Positions 52,238 through 60,245 of a stretch of 64,000 nucleotides of DNA are shown here, in pieces. The stretch covers positions 1-64,000 of the forward strand of contig CANJZE010000011.1 of the NCBI GenBank assembly GCA_947479455.1. The letters are read 5' to 3'. The notes under the pieces are model-generated. The model saw only the letters and a list, made by a program, of their open reading frames with translations, was not told the DNA's origin and searched no databases. Position numbers and translations under genes: made by a program. How positions within the stretch are numbered: position 1 is the stretch's first letter; each line of letters opens with the position of its first letter. This stretch comes from Bacteroidota bacterium (GTDB taxonomy: Bacteria > Bacteroidota > Bacteroidia > Chitinophagales > LD1).

Positions 52238-53479
52238 TTACGCATCCAACTCTCCCGCAATCACATTCAACGAACTCAAAATCACAATCGCATCACTCAG
52301 CAATCCGCCTTTAATCATATCGGTGTATGCCTGATAATAAATAAAGCAAGGTCTGCGGAAATGCAAACGATATGGAACACGACTTCCATCGCTCACTAAA
52401 TAAAAACCAAGTTCACCATTGCCGCCTTCCACACAATTGTAAACTTCTCCTTTCGGTACAGGCACTTCACCCATTACAATTTTAAAATGGTAGATGAGCG
52501 CTTCCATACTCGTATAAACATCTTCCTTCGGTGGCAGATAATAATCAGGCACATCGGCATGATAAGGACCTTCAGGAAGTTTATCCAACGCTTGCTGAAT
52601 AATGCTCATGCTCTGCCATATTTCTTCGTTGCGAACACAATAGCGGTCGTAAGTATCGCCTGTTTTGCCAACAGGAATTTCAAATTGAAAATCTTGATAA
52701 GAAGAATATGGAGTTGCAATGCGCACATCGTAATCAACTCCAGCAGCGCGAAGATTTGGTCCAGTGAAACCGTACTGAATTGCTTTCTCTGCTGAGATAC
52801 TACCCACATCAACACAGCGGTCAATAAAAATACGGTTGCGTGAAACCAACGCTTCAAATTCTTTAAATGCCACCGGAAAATCTTTCATGAATGCACGAAG
52901 CTTTCTGAAACCTGTATCGCTTAAATCTCTTTCCAATCCACCAATGCGACCCATGTTAGTGGTTAAACGCGCACCGCACAACTCTTCGTAAATTTCATAA
53001 ATGCGCTCGCGATATTGCATTACATAGAGGAAGCCAGTGAATGCACCTGTATCAACTGCAAGTATTGAATTGCAAATTAAATGGTCAGAGATACGCGCGA
53101 GTTCCATCAGTATTACACGCAGATACTGCGCGCGCTTAGGAACTTCAACACCTAACAATTTTTCTACAGTCATCCACCAGCCAAAGTTATTGATGGGAGA
53201 GGAGCAGTAGTTCATTCTATCGGTCAATACATTGATTTGATAGAAAGGTCTGTTCTCAGCAATTTTTTCAAATGCGCGATGGATATAACCAATCGTTGGC
53301 TCAGCATCAATAATACGCTCACCATCCATCAGCAACACGTTCTGAAAAATTCCGTGAGTAGCAGGGTGAGTTGGTCCGAGATTGAGAATAGACAATTCAC
53401 TTCCGTCTTCGTTCTCGCGCTGACGAATCATGTCAGCGTATTTCTCTTCAATAGTAAGTGGTGCAAGTATTTGGCTCAT
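52238..53479 (-). CDS. nuoD: NADH-quinone oxidoreductase subunit D
   Basis: 49-kDa subunit of the quinone-binding region of complex I. 413 residues. LNLGPTHPATHGIFQNVLLM near residue 32, GYIHRAFEKIAENRPFYQIN near residue 65, RMNYCSSPINNFGW near residue 88 (quinone region) and GGNGELGFYLVSDGSRVPYR near residue 360. A separate nuoC gene lies upstream with a 2-bp gap, so C and D are not fused. Confidence 0.97.
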   Translation of the reverse strand: MSQILAPLTIEEKYADMIRQRENEDGSELSILNLGPTHPATHGIFQNVLLMDGERIIDAEPTIGYIHRAFEKIAENRPFYQINVLTDRMNYCSSPINNFGWWMTVEKLLGVEVPKRAQYLRVILMELARISDHLICNSILAVDTGAFTGFLYVMQYRERIYEIYEELCGARLTTNMGRIGGLERDLSDTGFRKLRAFMKDFPVAFKEFEALVSRNRIFIDRCVDVGSISAEKAIQYGFTGPNLRAAGVDYDVRIATPYSSYQDFQFEIPVGKTGDTYDRYCVRNEEIWQSMSIIQQALDKLPEGPYHADVPDYYLPPKEDVYTSMEALIYHFKIVMGEVPVPKGEVYNCVEGGNGELGFYLVSDGSRVPYRLHFRRPCFIYYQAYTDMIKGGLLSDAIVILSSLNVIAGELDA

Positions 53480-53481
53480 GA

Positions 53482-54006
53482 TTAGTTCGCGTTTGTATTT
53501 TGAGGAATGCGACCAAAGTATCTGTCATCTTTATCGGTTCTGTTTCCGTCTTCCAATGGAAATTCTTTTCGCATAGGAAACGAAACCATCTCATCCATGT
53601 TGAGAATGCGTTTCAAATCAGGATGTCCGTTGAAAATAATTCCGTAAAAATCGTAAGACTCTCTTTCCATCCAGTTAGCGCAAGGGAATAATCCTGTTAC
53701 GGATTCTGCTTCGGGGTTTTGTCCGTTTAAAAATATTTTGAAACGAACACGCACATTATCTACCCAGTTGTGCAGTTGATATACAATAGCAAATTGTCTT
53801 TCTAAATCATTATCGGGATAGTGTATGGTAAAAAGCGTAGTCAAAAAATTAAAGCCAAGTTCATCGCGCAAAAACTGCACTGCTTCGACATTTTTATTGC
53901 TTGTTATTTCAAAAGCTAACATGCCGTAATCGTTGGTGAAATCTTTTACTTCTTCCCCAAACTTTGCTGTAAGCTTTTCTATTACTATTTCGTTTGTCAA
54001 TCCCAT
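53482..54006 (-). CDS. nuoC: NADH-quinone oxidoreductase subunit C
   Basis: 30-kDa subunit of complex I. 174 residues. The signature is NWMERESYDFYGIIFNGHPD near residue 115, followed by LKRILNMDE and the tail GRIPQNTNAN. It ends 2 bp before nuoD, so the two are translationally close. Confidence 0.96.
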   Translation of the reverse strand: MGLTNEIVIEKLTAKFGEEVKDFTNDYGMLAFEITSNKNVEAVQFLRDELGFNFLTTLFTIHYPDNDLERQFAIVYQLHNWVDNVRVRFKIFLNGQNPEAESVTGLFPCANWMERESYDFYGIIFNGHPDLKRILNMDEMVSFPMRKEFPLEDGNRTDKDDRYFGRIPQNTNAN

Positions 54007-54055
54007 TTCGTTTGTATTTTGTATTAAGTCTCCCCTTCGGGGAGATTTAGAGGGG
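54007..54055. repeat. Palindromic repeat element between nuoB and nuoC
   Basis: Core CTCCCC-TTC-GGGGAG-ATTTAGAGGGG at 54030-54055, with the flank TGTATTTTGTATTAAGT leading to the nuoC start codon. Confidence 0.85.
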
Positions 54056-54062
54056 CTGCTTT

Positions 54063-54629
54063 TTAATTGATATTGATTCCGTAAGTAGCTAACTGCGCTT
54101 TATACTCCGGTGAATCTCTTCTGTTGAACGCTTCGTTCTTCACCAAGTCTTGCAGTTTCATAATACCATCTAAAATTTGTTCAGGGCGCGGAGGGCAACC
54201 CGGCACATAAACATCAACCGGAATAACTTTGTCAATGCCTTGCAACACGCTGTAAGTATCAAACACGCCACCAGAACTTGCACAAGCACCAACCGCAATT
54301 ACCCAACGCGGCTCAGCCATTTGTTCATACACCTGACGAAGAATAGGTCCCATCTTTTTCGCGATTGTTCCCATTACCAAAAGCATATCGGCCTGACGAG
54401 GAGAAAAACTCGGACGCTCAGAACCAAAGCGTGCTAAGTCGTAGTGCGAACCCATGGTAGCCATAAACTCAATACCACAGCAAGAGGTTGCAAACGGAAG
54501 CGGCCACAAACTTTTTGAACGTGCTAAGCCAACAAACTTGTCCATTGAAGTCAACTGAAAACCAGGACCGTTATAGCCCTGTTCGGTTGGAGTTAATCCT
54601 AAATTTTTGTCTGAAGTTAATTCTGCCAT
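54063..54629 (-). CDS. nuoB: NADH-quinone oxidoreductase subunit B
   Basis: PSST subunit carrying cluster N2 of complex I. 188 residues. Cys-Cys motif [15 protein letters not shown] near residue 46, [33 protein letters not shown] near residue 113 and [16 protein letters not shown] near residue 141 give all four cluster Cys. Confidence 0.97.
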   Translation of the reverse strand: MAELTSDKNLGLTPTEQGYNGPGFQLTSMDKFVGLARSKSLWPLPFATSCCGIEFMATMGSHYDLARFGSERPSFSPRQADMLLVMGTIAKKMGPILRQVYEQMAEPRWVIAVGACASSGGVFDTYSVLQGIDKVIPVDVYVPGCPPRPEQILDGIMKLQDLVKNEAFNRRDSPEYKAQLATYGININ

Positions 54630-54631
54630 AA

Positions 54632-54680
54632 ATGTATTTTGTATTTAAGTCCTCCCCTTTAGGGGAGGATTTAGGTGGGG
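54632..54680. repeat. Palindromic repeat element between nuoA and nuoB
   Basis: Core CCTCCCC-TTTA-GGGGAGG-ATTTAGGTGGGG at 54651-54680, the closest relative of the copy inside dapB, plus the TGTATTTTGTATTTAAGT-type flank before the nuoB start codon. Confidence 0.87.
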
Positions 54681-54681
54681 T

Positions 54682-55047
54682 CTACTCCCACTCCAACGCT
54701 CCTTTCTTAATGATATAATAGAAACCGATTAAAAGCACCGCCATAAACATTACCATCTTCACAAAGCCTGCATAACCAAGTTCACGAAAATTTACTGCCC
54801 ATGGATACATGAAAATTACTTCCACATCGAACAGCACAAACAAAATAGCTACTAGGAAATATTTTACCGAAAACGGAATGCGCGCGTTGCCGTGTTGTGG
54901 AATACCGCATTCGAAACTGGCATCTTTGTTTTTCGAACTTCTTTTGGGACCGATAAAATTTGAAACAACGAGTGTGAACGCCACAAAAACAGCAGCGAAA
55001 ATCACCTGCATCAATATGGGTAAATAATCAAGGTTTGAACTTTGCAT
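54682..55047 (-). CDS. nuoA: NADH-quinone oxidoreductase subunit A
   Basis: Small membrane subunit of complex I. Start at 55047 (MQSSNLDYLPILMQVIFAAV) gives 121 residues; a longer in-frame leader from 55086 would break the membrane start. Three membrane segments; the loop after the first holds KDASFECGIPQHGNARIPFS with the conserved Cys, and FDVEVIFMYPWAV near residue 78 carries the conserved acidic residues. First gene of the operon. Confidence 0.96.
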   Translation of the reverse strand: MQSSNLDYLPILMQVIFAAVFVAFTLVVSNFIGPKRSSKNKDASFECGIPQHGNARIPFSVKYFLVAILFVLFDVEVIFMYPWAVNFRELGYAGFVKMVMFMAVLLIGFYYIIKKGALEWE

Positions 55048-55069
55048 GAAACGTGTTTTTAAGACAGCG

Positions 55070-55104
55070 CAAAAATAACTTTCCAACGAACTTACACTAC
55101 CAAA
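55070..55104 (-). promoter_or_regulatory. Putative promoter of the nuo operon
   Basis: On the minus strand TTTG (55104-55101), a 23-bp spacer and TATTTTTG (55077-55070), an exact TAnnTTTG match, 22 bp before the nuoA start codon. The spacer is at the long end. Confidence 0.5.
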
Positions 55105-55211
55105 TTACCAACAAAAAATAGTGTTGTAAGGAAAGGAACCAATTGTTTATTCTTCACGTAATTGAGTGAAACGATTTTGTTTATAATCGCTTTCGAATTT
55201 TATGATTTGCC

Positions 55212-55805
55212 ATGAGTGACGAAAAAAAATGGAGTTACGAGTTTGAGAAAGATAAACCAATAACGGCAGGCAAACTGTTGCTTTCAGAGCCGTTTATGTT
55301 CGATGAAAATTTTAAGCGTACCGTTGTGCTGGTATGCGAGCATACCGAAGACAACGGCACAGTTGGTCTTATAATCAACAAACCGATCAATCTTCGGTTG
55401 AACGATGTGGTGGAAGGCTTTCCGCCATTCAGAAGTAAAATTTATTTGGGCGGACCGGTAGGAACTGATACGATGCAGTTTCTTCATCGCATAGGTGATA
55501 AGATTGAAAACAGTTTGCAGCTTGCGGAGGATTTGTATTGGGGCGGCAATTTTGAACAGGTAAAAATAATGATGAGCAAAGGACAAATTCAGCCTAATGA
55601 TATTCGCTTCTTTCTCGGTTATTCGGGTTGGTCACCCGGGCAAATGGTTGGGGAATTGAAAGAGAGTTCATGGATAATTGCAGATGGCACTGCTAAATAT
55701 ATTTTCAATTCGGACATTGAAAAGTTGTGGAAAGATGTTATGCGCGATATGCGTGGTGTGTATCAAACCATGGCGGGTTATCCTGAAAGTCCAATTTTGA
55801 ATTAG
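55212..55805 (+). CDS. YqgE/AlgH family protein
   Basis: 197 residues, soluble, of the UPF0301 family. Signature blocks: GKLLLSEPFMFDENFKRTVV near residue 20, GTVGLIINKPI near residue 48, IYLGGPVGTD near residue 76, FFLGYSGWSPGQMVGEL near residue 136. The molecular function is not known; in other bacteria it has been linked loosely to exopolysaccharide or stress traits. Divergent from nuoA, with about 160 bp between. Confidence 0.9.
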   Translation: MSDEKKWSYEFEKDKPITAGKLLLSEPFMFDENFKRTVVLVCEHTEDNGTVGLIINKPINLRLNDVVEGFPPFRSKIYLGGPVGTDTMQFLHRIGDKIENSLQLAEDLYWGGNFEQVKIMMSKGQIQPNDIRFFLGYSGWSPGQMVGELKESSWIIADGTAKYIFNSDIEKLWKDVMRDMRGVYQTMAGYPESPILN

Positions 55806-55816
55806 AAATTACAAAG

Positions 55817-57031
55817 TTGAACAACCGAAAAAATCTTTTCCTCTTGCATAAATTCAAACTCAGGTTATTTGTATTGTCTATTGTCTCTTGTCTATCGTCT
55901 CTAGTCTATTCACAGGCAATTACTCTCTCCGATTCTTCTCGTGTAACCTTACTTACCGTAGCACCCGGTGATGAATTGTATTCTGCATTTGGGCATACAG
56001 GTATTCGCGTTACTGATTTTAAGAATGGGTTTGATGTGGTTTTTAATTACGGCACTTTCGATTTTGACCAGCCTGGTTTCTATACCAACTTTTTGAAAGG
56101 CAAAATGCGATACATGATTTCTATCGATAGGTTTAAAGATTTTATGGCTGAATATGTGGAGTCGAAGAGGAGAGTAGATGAACAGGAGTTAAACTTAACC
56201 AACGAAGACAAGCAACAGGTTTTTACTTTTCTCTTCAACAACGCACTGCCCGAAAACAGAGAATACTTCTACGACTTCTTTTGGGACAATTGCGCTACGC
56301 GACCGCGCGATGTGTTTGAAAAAGTTTTGGGGAAGCGATTGCAATATCATACGGAGCAAGGCGCATTTCCAAAAAACAAAACCATGCACGACATGCTGCG
56401 CATGTATGTTTGGAATCGCCCGTGGGTAGACTTTGGTTTTGATTTAATACTCGGTATGCCTTGTGAAGTAGAAGCTAATCCGCGCAGCCAAACTTTTCTA
56501 CCCGATTATGTGGCGAAGTATTTAGCCTGTGCAACAATAGAGGACAAACCATTTGTGTTGAGCACAACGCCTGTTCTTGATTTACCTCCTGTGAAAATTG
56601 AACAGGGCTTTAGACCAATTCATCTTACACTCATTCTTGTCTTCATTGGCATGGCGCTTACTTTTTACGAATTCAAAAAGAAGAAACATTTCTTCGCGTT
56701 CGATTTTGTTTTGTTTCTGACTGTTGGTTTGCTAGGCTCGCTGTTTCTATCGCTTTGGGCATTCAGTTCTCATTATTCGGTTCCTAAGAATTTTAATGTG
56801 CTTTGGTTATTGCCAACGCATGTAATTGCCGCATTCTTTCTTCTTCGAAAACAAAAAGCAGATTGGCTTAAATATTATTTCGCATTCACGTATCTACTGA
56901 TGATGGTTATGCTTTTAGCATGGCACTGGTTGCCGCAGCCATTTAATATTGCCTGCATGCCACTGGTGTTTTTGTTGTGTTTGCGCTCAAGTTCTATTGC
57001 TGTGTTTATGCATTTTAAAACTACCCCATGA
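55817..57031 (+). CDS. Lnb N-terminal periplasmic domain (DUF4105) membrane protein
   Basis: 404 residues. A signal-type N-terminus (RLFVLSIVSCLSSLVYSQ) is followed by a domain at about 40-250 with VAPGDELYSAFGHTGIRVTD (conserved His), FNYGTFDFDQPGFY and FFWDNCATRPRDVFEK (conserved Asn-Cys), then about five membrane helices at the C-terminus. The domain is shared with the periplasmic part of lipoprotein N-acyltransferase Lnb, so lipoprotein processing is possible but not shown. The start is TTG at 55817; no ATG is available upstream of the signal. A degenerate heptamer repeat encodes part of the signal peptide. Overlaps the esterase gene by 4 bp (ATGA). Confidence 0.82.
   Translation: MNNRKNLFLLHKFKLRLFVLSIVSCLSSLVYSQAITLSDSSRVTLLTVAPGDELYSAFGHTGIRVTDFKNGFDVVFNYGTFDFDQPGFYTNFLKGKMRYMISIDRFKDFMAEYVESKRRVDEQELNLTNEDKQQVFTFLFNNALPENREYFYDFFWDNCATRPRDVFEKVLGKRLQYHTEQGAFPKNKTMHDMLRMYVWNRPWVDFGFDLILGMPCEVEANPRSQTFLPDYVAKYLACATIEDKPFVLSTTPVLDLPPVKIEQGFRPIHLTLILVFIGMALTFYEFKKKKHFFAFDFVLFLTVGLLGSLFLSLWAFSSHYSVPKNFNVLWLLPTHVIAAFFLLRKQKADWLKYYFAFTYLLMMVMLLAWHWLPQPFNIACMPLVFLLCLRSSSIAVFMHFKTTP
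55874..55908. repeat. Degenerate heptamer repeat (TTGTCTA x5) in a signal-peptide region
   Basis: Five consecutive 7-bp units: TTGTCTA, TTGTCTC, TTGTCTA, TCGTCTC, TAGTCTA. Confidence 0.82.
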
Positions 57032-57660
57032 TTGAACATCATCTCGAAATAAAGAAGACAGCACGCTATTTCACTTCCGGCAAATTAGATAAGAACACCA
57101 AACAAATTTGGTTTGTGTTGCATGGTTGGGGAATGAACCCGAAAGAATTTCTCGCTTCGTTTGAATCTTTGTTCAACGATGAAATATTCTTTGTGGCACC
57201 TGAAGCACTGAATCGTTTTTACATTAAAGGAAGTGGCGGTGTAATTGGTGCCACCTGGATGACGCGCGAAGACCGCTTGAATGAAATTAAAGATTACATC
57301 GCGTATCTAGATAGTTTATACGCGCAGTTTGATTTAGCTCAGTTTACTGATTTGAAAATTACTGCACTTGGTTTTTCTCAAGGCGCATCAACAGTTACAC
57401 GATGGGTTGATGCTTCAAAAAATAAATTCGATTCGTTAATTGTTTATGCCGGTGAAGTTGCTCCAGAATTATTTCCTTTAAAATCGGAAGGTGGTTTAAA
57501 GAAAACGAATAACACGTTTATCTGCGGTACAAAAGATGAATACTTCACCGCACCTATTGTTGCTACTATGAAACAAACCTATGCTGAAATGAATTTCACC
57601 ACTATTGATTTTGATGGCAAGCATGTGGTCGTGCCTGAGGTTTTGCAGAAACTTTTGTAA
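57028..57660 (+). CDS. Alpha/beta hydrolase, phospholipase/carboxylesterase-like
   Basis: 210 residues, cytoplasmic. The nucleophile elbow is ALGFSQGASTV near residue 113 (G-x-S-x-G), the catalytic Asp is near GTKDEYF (about residue 172), and the His is in DGKHVV (about residue 194). The early motif LHGWGMNPKEF forms the oxyanion region. Length and order fit the small acyl-protein-thioesterase-like esterase family; substrate unknown. Start overlaps the stop of the DUF4105 gene (ATGA), so it is translationally coupled. Confidence 0.85.
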   Translation: MIEHHLEIKKTARYFTSGKLDKNTKQIWFVLHGWGMNPKEFLASFESLFNDEIFFVAPEALNRFYIKGSGGVIGATWMTREDRLNEIKDYIAYLDSLYAQFDLAQFTDLKITALGFSQGASTVTRWVDASKNKFDSLIVYAGEVAPELFPLKSEGGLKKTNNTFICGTKDEYFTAPIVATMKQTYAEMNFTTIDFDGKHVVVPEVLQKLL

Positions 57661-57674
57661 CAATAGCCACTAAC

Positions 57675-57705
57675 AAAAAAGCCCCACATCGGGGCTTCTT
57701 TATTT
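57675..57705 (+). terminator. Rho-independent terminator after the esterase gene
   Basis: Stem AAGCCCC/GGGGCTT with loop ACATC, followed by CTTTATTTTTTA. Confidence 0.78.
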
Positions 57706-57721
57706 TTTATTCTGTATTGAA

Positions 57722-57801
57722 CTCAGTGAATCTCCTTGTTTCTCCGTGTATCTCTGTGTGATTTATTGTTCCGCTGAGTCATCACAGAGATTCGCAGAGA
57801 G
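57722..57801. repeat. Imperfect inverted repeat of the TCTCTGTG type
   Basis: TCTCCGTGTATCTCTGTGTG and, inverted, the complement of TCTCTGCGAATCTCTGTGAT. Between the convergent esterase and lamin-tail genes. Confidence 0.6.
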
Positions 57802-57803
57802 TT

Positions 57804-59522
57804 TTAGTATTGAACACTTATACGACTTCTCGAAACTTTATTGTCTGCTTTTATTTCAGCAATATAAACACCTGAATTCAATTGGTTCACATCAACGTTA
57901 ATGATGTTGGTTGAGTTAAGTTTAGTTGAGTAAACCACTCTTCCTGTCATATCGTAAAGATTCATTTCAACATTAGCAACGGTGTTCAATTCAATTACAA
58001 ATTTTCCGTTGTTTGGGTTTGGATAAACGCGCGCAACATTGTTTGTTTCTACAAGGTTGATACCACTGTAAACAACACAAGGAGTAATGTTGGTTGGTCC
58101 GGTGTGCACACCTAAGTAGAAAGTATCTGTACCAAACACGTTCCATTGAGTAGCACTTACTGCCCATGATTTAGTTCCTGATTTTACTGAGCTGTTACGA
58201 ACCAACGTATGATTGGCCGTTGTTCCACTTCCTACAGTCCATCCGCTAGCACCAGGGTCGTTACCAATAATACCAACGACATCAATGGTATCTGTGCCGT
58301 TTATTAAAGCTACAGCATCGTTACCGTTAAAACCGGTAGCATTATTTGAAAGTGTATCAGCCAGTGGTTTAAGTGTTACTGAATCGGCTTGTGGATTAAC
58401 GATTGCGTAAGTTCCACCTACCGGCAAAATGCCTGAAAGATTCAAAACATTTCCAGTTGTTTGTCCATTTGCAAATAACTGAATTTTAAAACCATTCAAA
58501 TTAATGGCTGCGCTAGTTGGGTTATAAATTTCAAGTGCTTTATTGTTGCTCGAACCTTCTACATATTCACTAATGAAAAGAGAACCGCAAGTATCAACTG
58601 CAGCGAAAGGAGTTAAGGTAAGTGTGAAAATAGAATCGGCACCTATTTTTAAACCAACACCGGCATTGGTTAGGCGGAAGGTGAGTACGTGTGTCAACTG
58701 ACCAGTGGTGTCATTCGTAATAATTAAAGGGATAGATTTAAACACCGTGTTTGGACTGAAACTAATGGATTGAGTAGAGTAGTTATTTACAAAAGCTGCA
58801 TTGCCACTTAATAATTCTACATCAATTGTTAGTGCGTTGGCATGAATTGAGTTAAGTGCCAAATCCATATTTGCAGCACCATTCAAACCTGAAAACGCTG
58901 CTGATACAGGAGAGAAAATAACGGTGGTATCATAAGCTGTAGTTGAACAAAGTGTTTGACCGGTAGGTCCAGTATGTGAGCCAAGTCGATTGGAATCAAG
59001 CGCTAAAACAGTCCAGGTGGTAGAGCTAAAAGTCCAATTGTTAGTGCCTAAAGAAATGTTTGAATTTCGTATGAGTGTGTGATTTGAAGTACCTGTAGCA
59101 AAAGTATCAACCGCCCATCCCGTACCGGGATTAACTCCAACCTCGCCAATTACATCAATAGTATCTATACCTTGAATCAACACAACGGCATCGTTACCTG
59201 TAAAAGCAGTTACACCACTCAGGGTATCAGCTAATAATTTCAAAGTAGAATCTGCCTGACTATTTATAATAACGTAAACACCACCGGCAGCTATGCTGCC
59301 ATTTAATATGAAATTAACCGATGGACTTGTGTTACCATTTGCAAAAAGCAATACACGGTAACCGCTCAAATTAATAGCGTTACTTGTTGGATTGTAAATT
59401 TCCAGTGCCTTGTTATTTCCTGAACCTTTCATGTATTCTGAAAAGAAAAGATTAGCACAAACGCTAGCGTATAAAGAGAAAGTAACCGTAGTTAACAATA
59501 GTAACGAGTAAAATTTTTTCAT
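57804..59522 (-). CDS. Secreted double lamin-tail-domain protein with T9SS sorting domain
   Basis: 572 residues. Signal peptide MKKFYSLLLLTTVTFSLYA, then two lamin-tail (LTD) domains at about 25-165 and 315-460, which start with FSEYMKGSGNNKALEIYNPT and ISEYVEGSSNNKALEIYNPT. A Calx-beta-like spacer separates them. The last 80 residues are a type A T9SS sorting domain (VYPNPNNGKFVIELN ... SRSRISVQY). LTDs occur in secreted nucleases and matrix-like proteins, but no catalytic domain is attached here, so binding or structure at the cell surface is more likely. Convergent with the esterase gene. Confidence 0.9.
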   Translation of the reverse strand: MKKFYSLLLLTTVTFSLYASVCANLFFSEYMKGSGNNKALEIYNPTSNAINLSGYRVLLFANGNTSPSVNFILNGSIAAGGVYVIINSQADSTLKLLADTLSGVTAFTGNDAVVLIQGIDTIDVIGEVGVNPGTGWAVDTFATGTSNHTLIRNSNISLGTNNWTFSSTTWTVLALDSNRLGSHTGPTGQTLCSTTAYDTTVIFSPVSAAFSGLNGAANMDLALNSIHANALTIDVELLSGNAAFVNNYSTQSISFSPNTVFKSIPLIITNDTTGQLTHVLTFRLTNAGVGLKIGADSIFTLTLTPFAAVDTCGSLFISEYVEGSSNNKALEIYNPTSAAINLNGFKIQLFANGQTTGNVLNLSGILPVGGTYAIVNPQADSVTLKPLADTLSNNATGFNGNDAVALINGTDTIDVVGIIGNDPGASGWTVGSGTTANHTLVRNSSVKSGTKSWAVSATQWNVFGTDTFYLGVHTGPTNITPCVVYSGINLVETNNVARVYPNPNNGKFVIELNTVANVEMNLYDMTGRVVYSTKLNSTNIINVDVNQLNSGVYIAEIKADNKVSRSRISVQY

Positions 59523-59544
59523 GGTGATAATTTTTTTAGAGGCG

Positions 59545-59552
59545 CAAAGCTA
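59545..59552 (-). promoter_or_regulatory. Putative -7 promoter element
   Basis: On the minus strand TAGCTTTG, an exact TAnnTTTG match, 22 bp before the lamin-tail gene start codon. No TTTG -33 element at the standard distance. Confidence 0.45.
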
Positions 59553-59632
59553 TCAGAAAAACTGAAAGCTGAATGAAGTTAAGGTGAAGCAAAGATGATG
59601 TTTACAAAAAGCAATTTAGCAGAGAGAAAACG

Positions 59633-60070
59633 TTAAAAGCAGAGTTGTTGCTTACCGTAGTCTATTCTCATTTTGTGCTTAAACAAAATATCGGAACCCA
59701 ATATGCCTTGAATTTTTTTCTTGCCTATCGAGGCGTAAGTGAGGTTCACATGACTCAAATCTACAGCCGCAATGGTGTAGTTTTTAACTACAAGTGGACC
59801 AATCTTCCATTCTTTTATTTTTCCAAAATGCGATTCGGTGGTTGAACTGTGCAAGCCGGTGGTAGATTGCTTATTGGATTTTAAATTTTTATGGCCAATG
59901 TTTTTTTCGAAATACTTTTTGTCAATTACGGAGTGCGATGCACCGGTGTCAATTAAAAATCGGCAAGTTTTGCCATTAAGTTTTGTGTTCAAAAAAATAT
60001 GATACCCTTGTGCATCTAACTGCTCGGCAGTTATTTTTACTATAACTTCTTTTGTTTTTTCTTTTTTCAT
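59633..60070 (-). CDS. Retropepsin-like aspartyl protease
   Basis: 145 residues, one copy of the retroviral-type aspartyl protease fold, so it would act as a dimer. The active-site triad is FLIDTGASHSVIDKKYF near residue 40; the flap region follows, and IQGILGSDILFKHKMRIDYG near residue 120 is the second conserved block. No signal peptide. Clan AA proteases of this size are common in Bacteroidota; the substrate is unknown. Confidence 0.84.
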   Translation of the reverse strand: MKKEKTKEVIVKITAEQLDAQGYHIFLNTKLNGKTCRFLIDTGASHSVIDKKYFEKNIGHKNLKSNKQSTTGLHSSTTESHFGKIKEWKIGPLVVKNYTIAAVDLSHVNLTYASIGKKKIQGILGSDILFKHKMRIDYGKQQLCF

Positions 60071-60214
60071 TCTTATGATTTACAACGGTGTTTAGTTCTC
60101 TCAATTATAAACGGTCGAGGTATTGTAATTTAGCTCAGCTTAGTTACCGGTTTCCTACTCCTCTTCTTGAATAGCCAAAATATATTTAGCTGCTCCAAAA
60201 ACTAAATTAGAATT

Positions 60215-60222
60215 TACATTTG
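60215..60222 (+). promoter_or_regulatory. Putative -7 promoter element
   Basis: TACATTTG, an exact TAnnTTTG match, 23 bp before the acyltransferase start codon. The -33 region is weak. Confidence 0.45.
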
Positions 60223-60245
60223 CCCTACCAAATAAATTTCAAGCA

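Noticed and set aside
51659-55047. NuoC-NuoD fusion, as in some other bacteria
   Set aside because: nuoC ends with its own stop 2 bp before the nuoD start; the proteins are separate.
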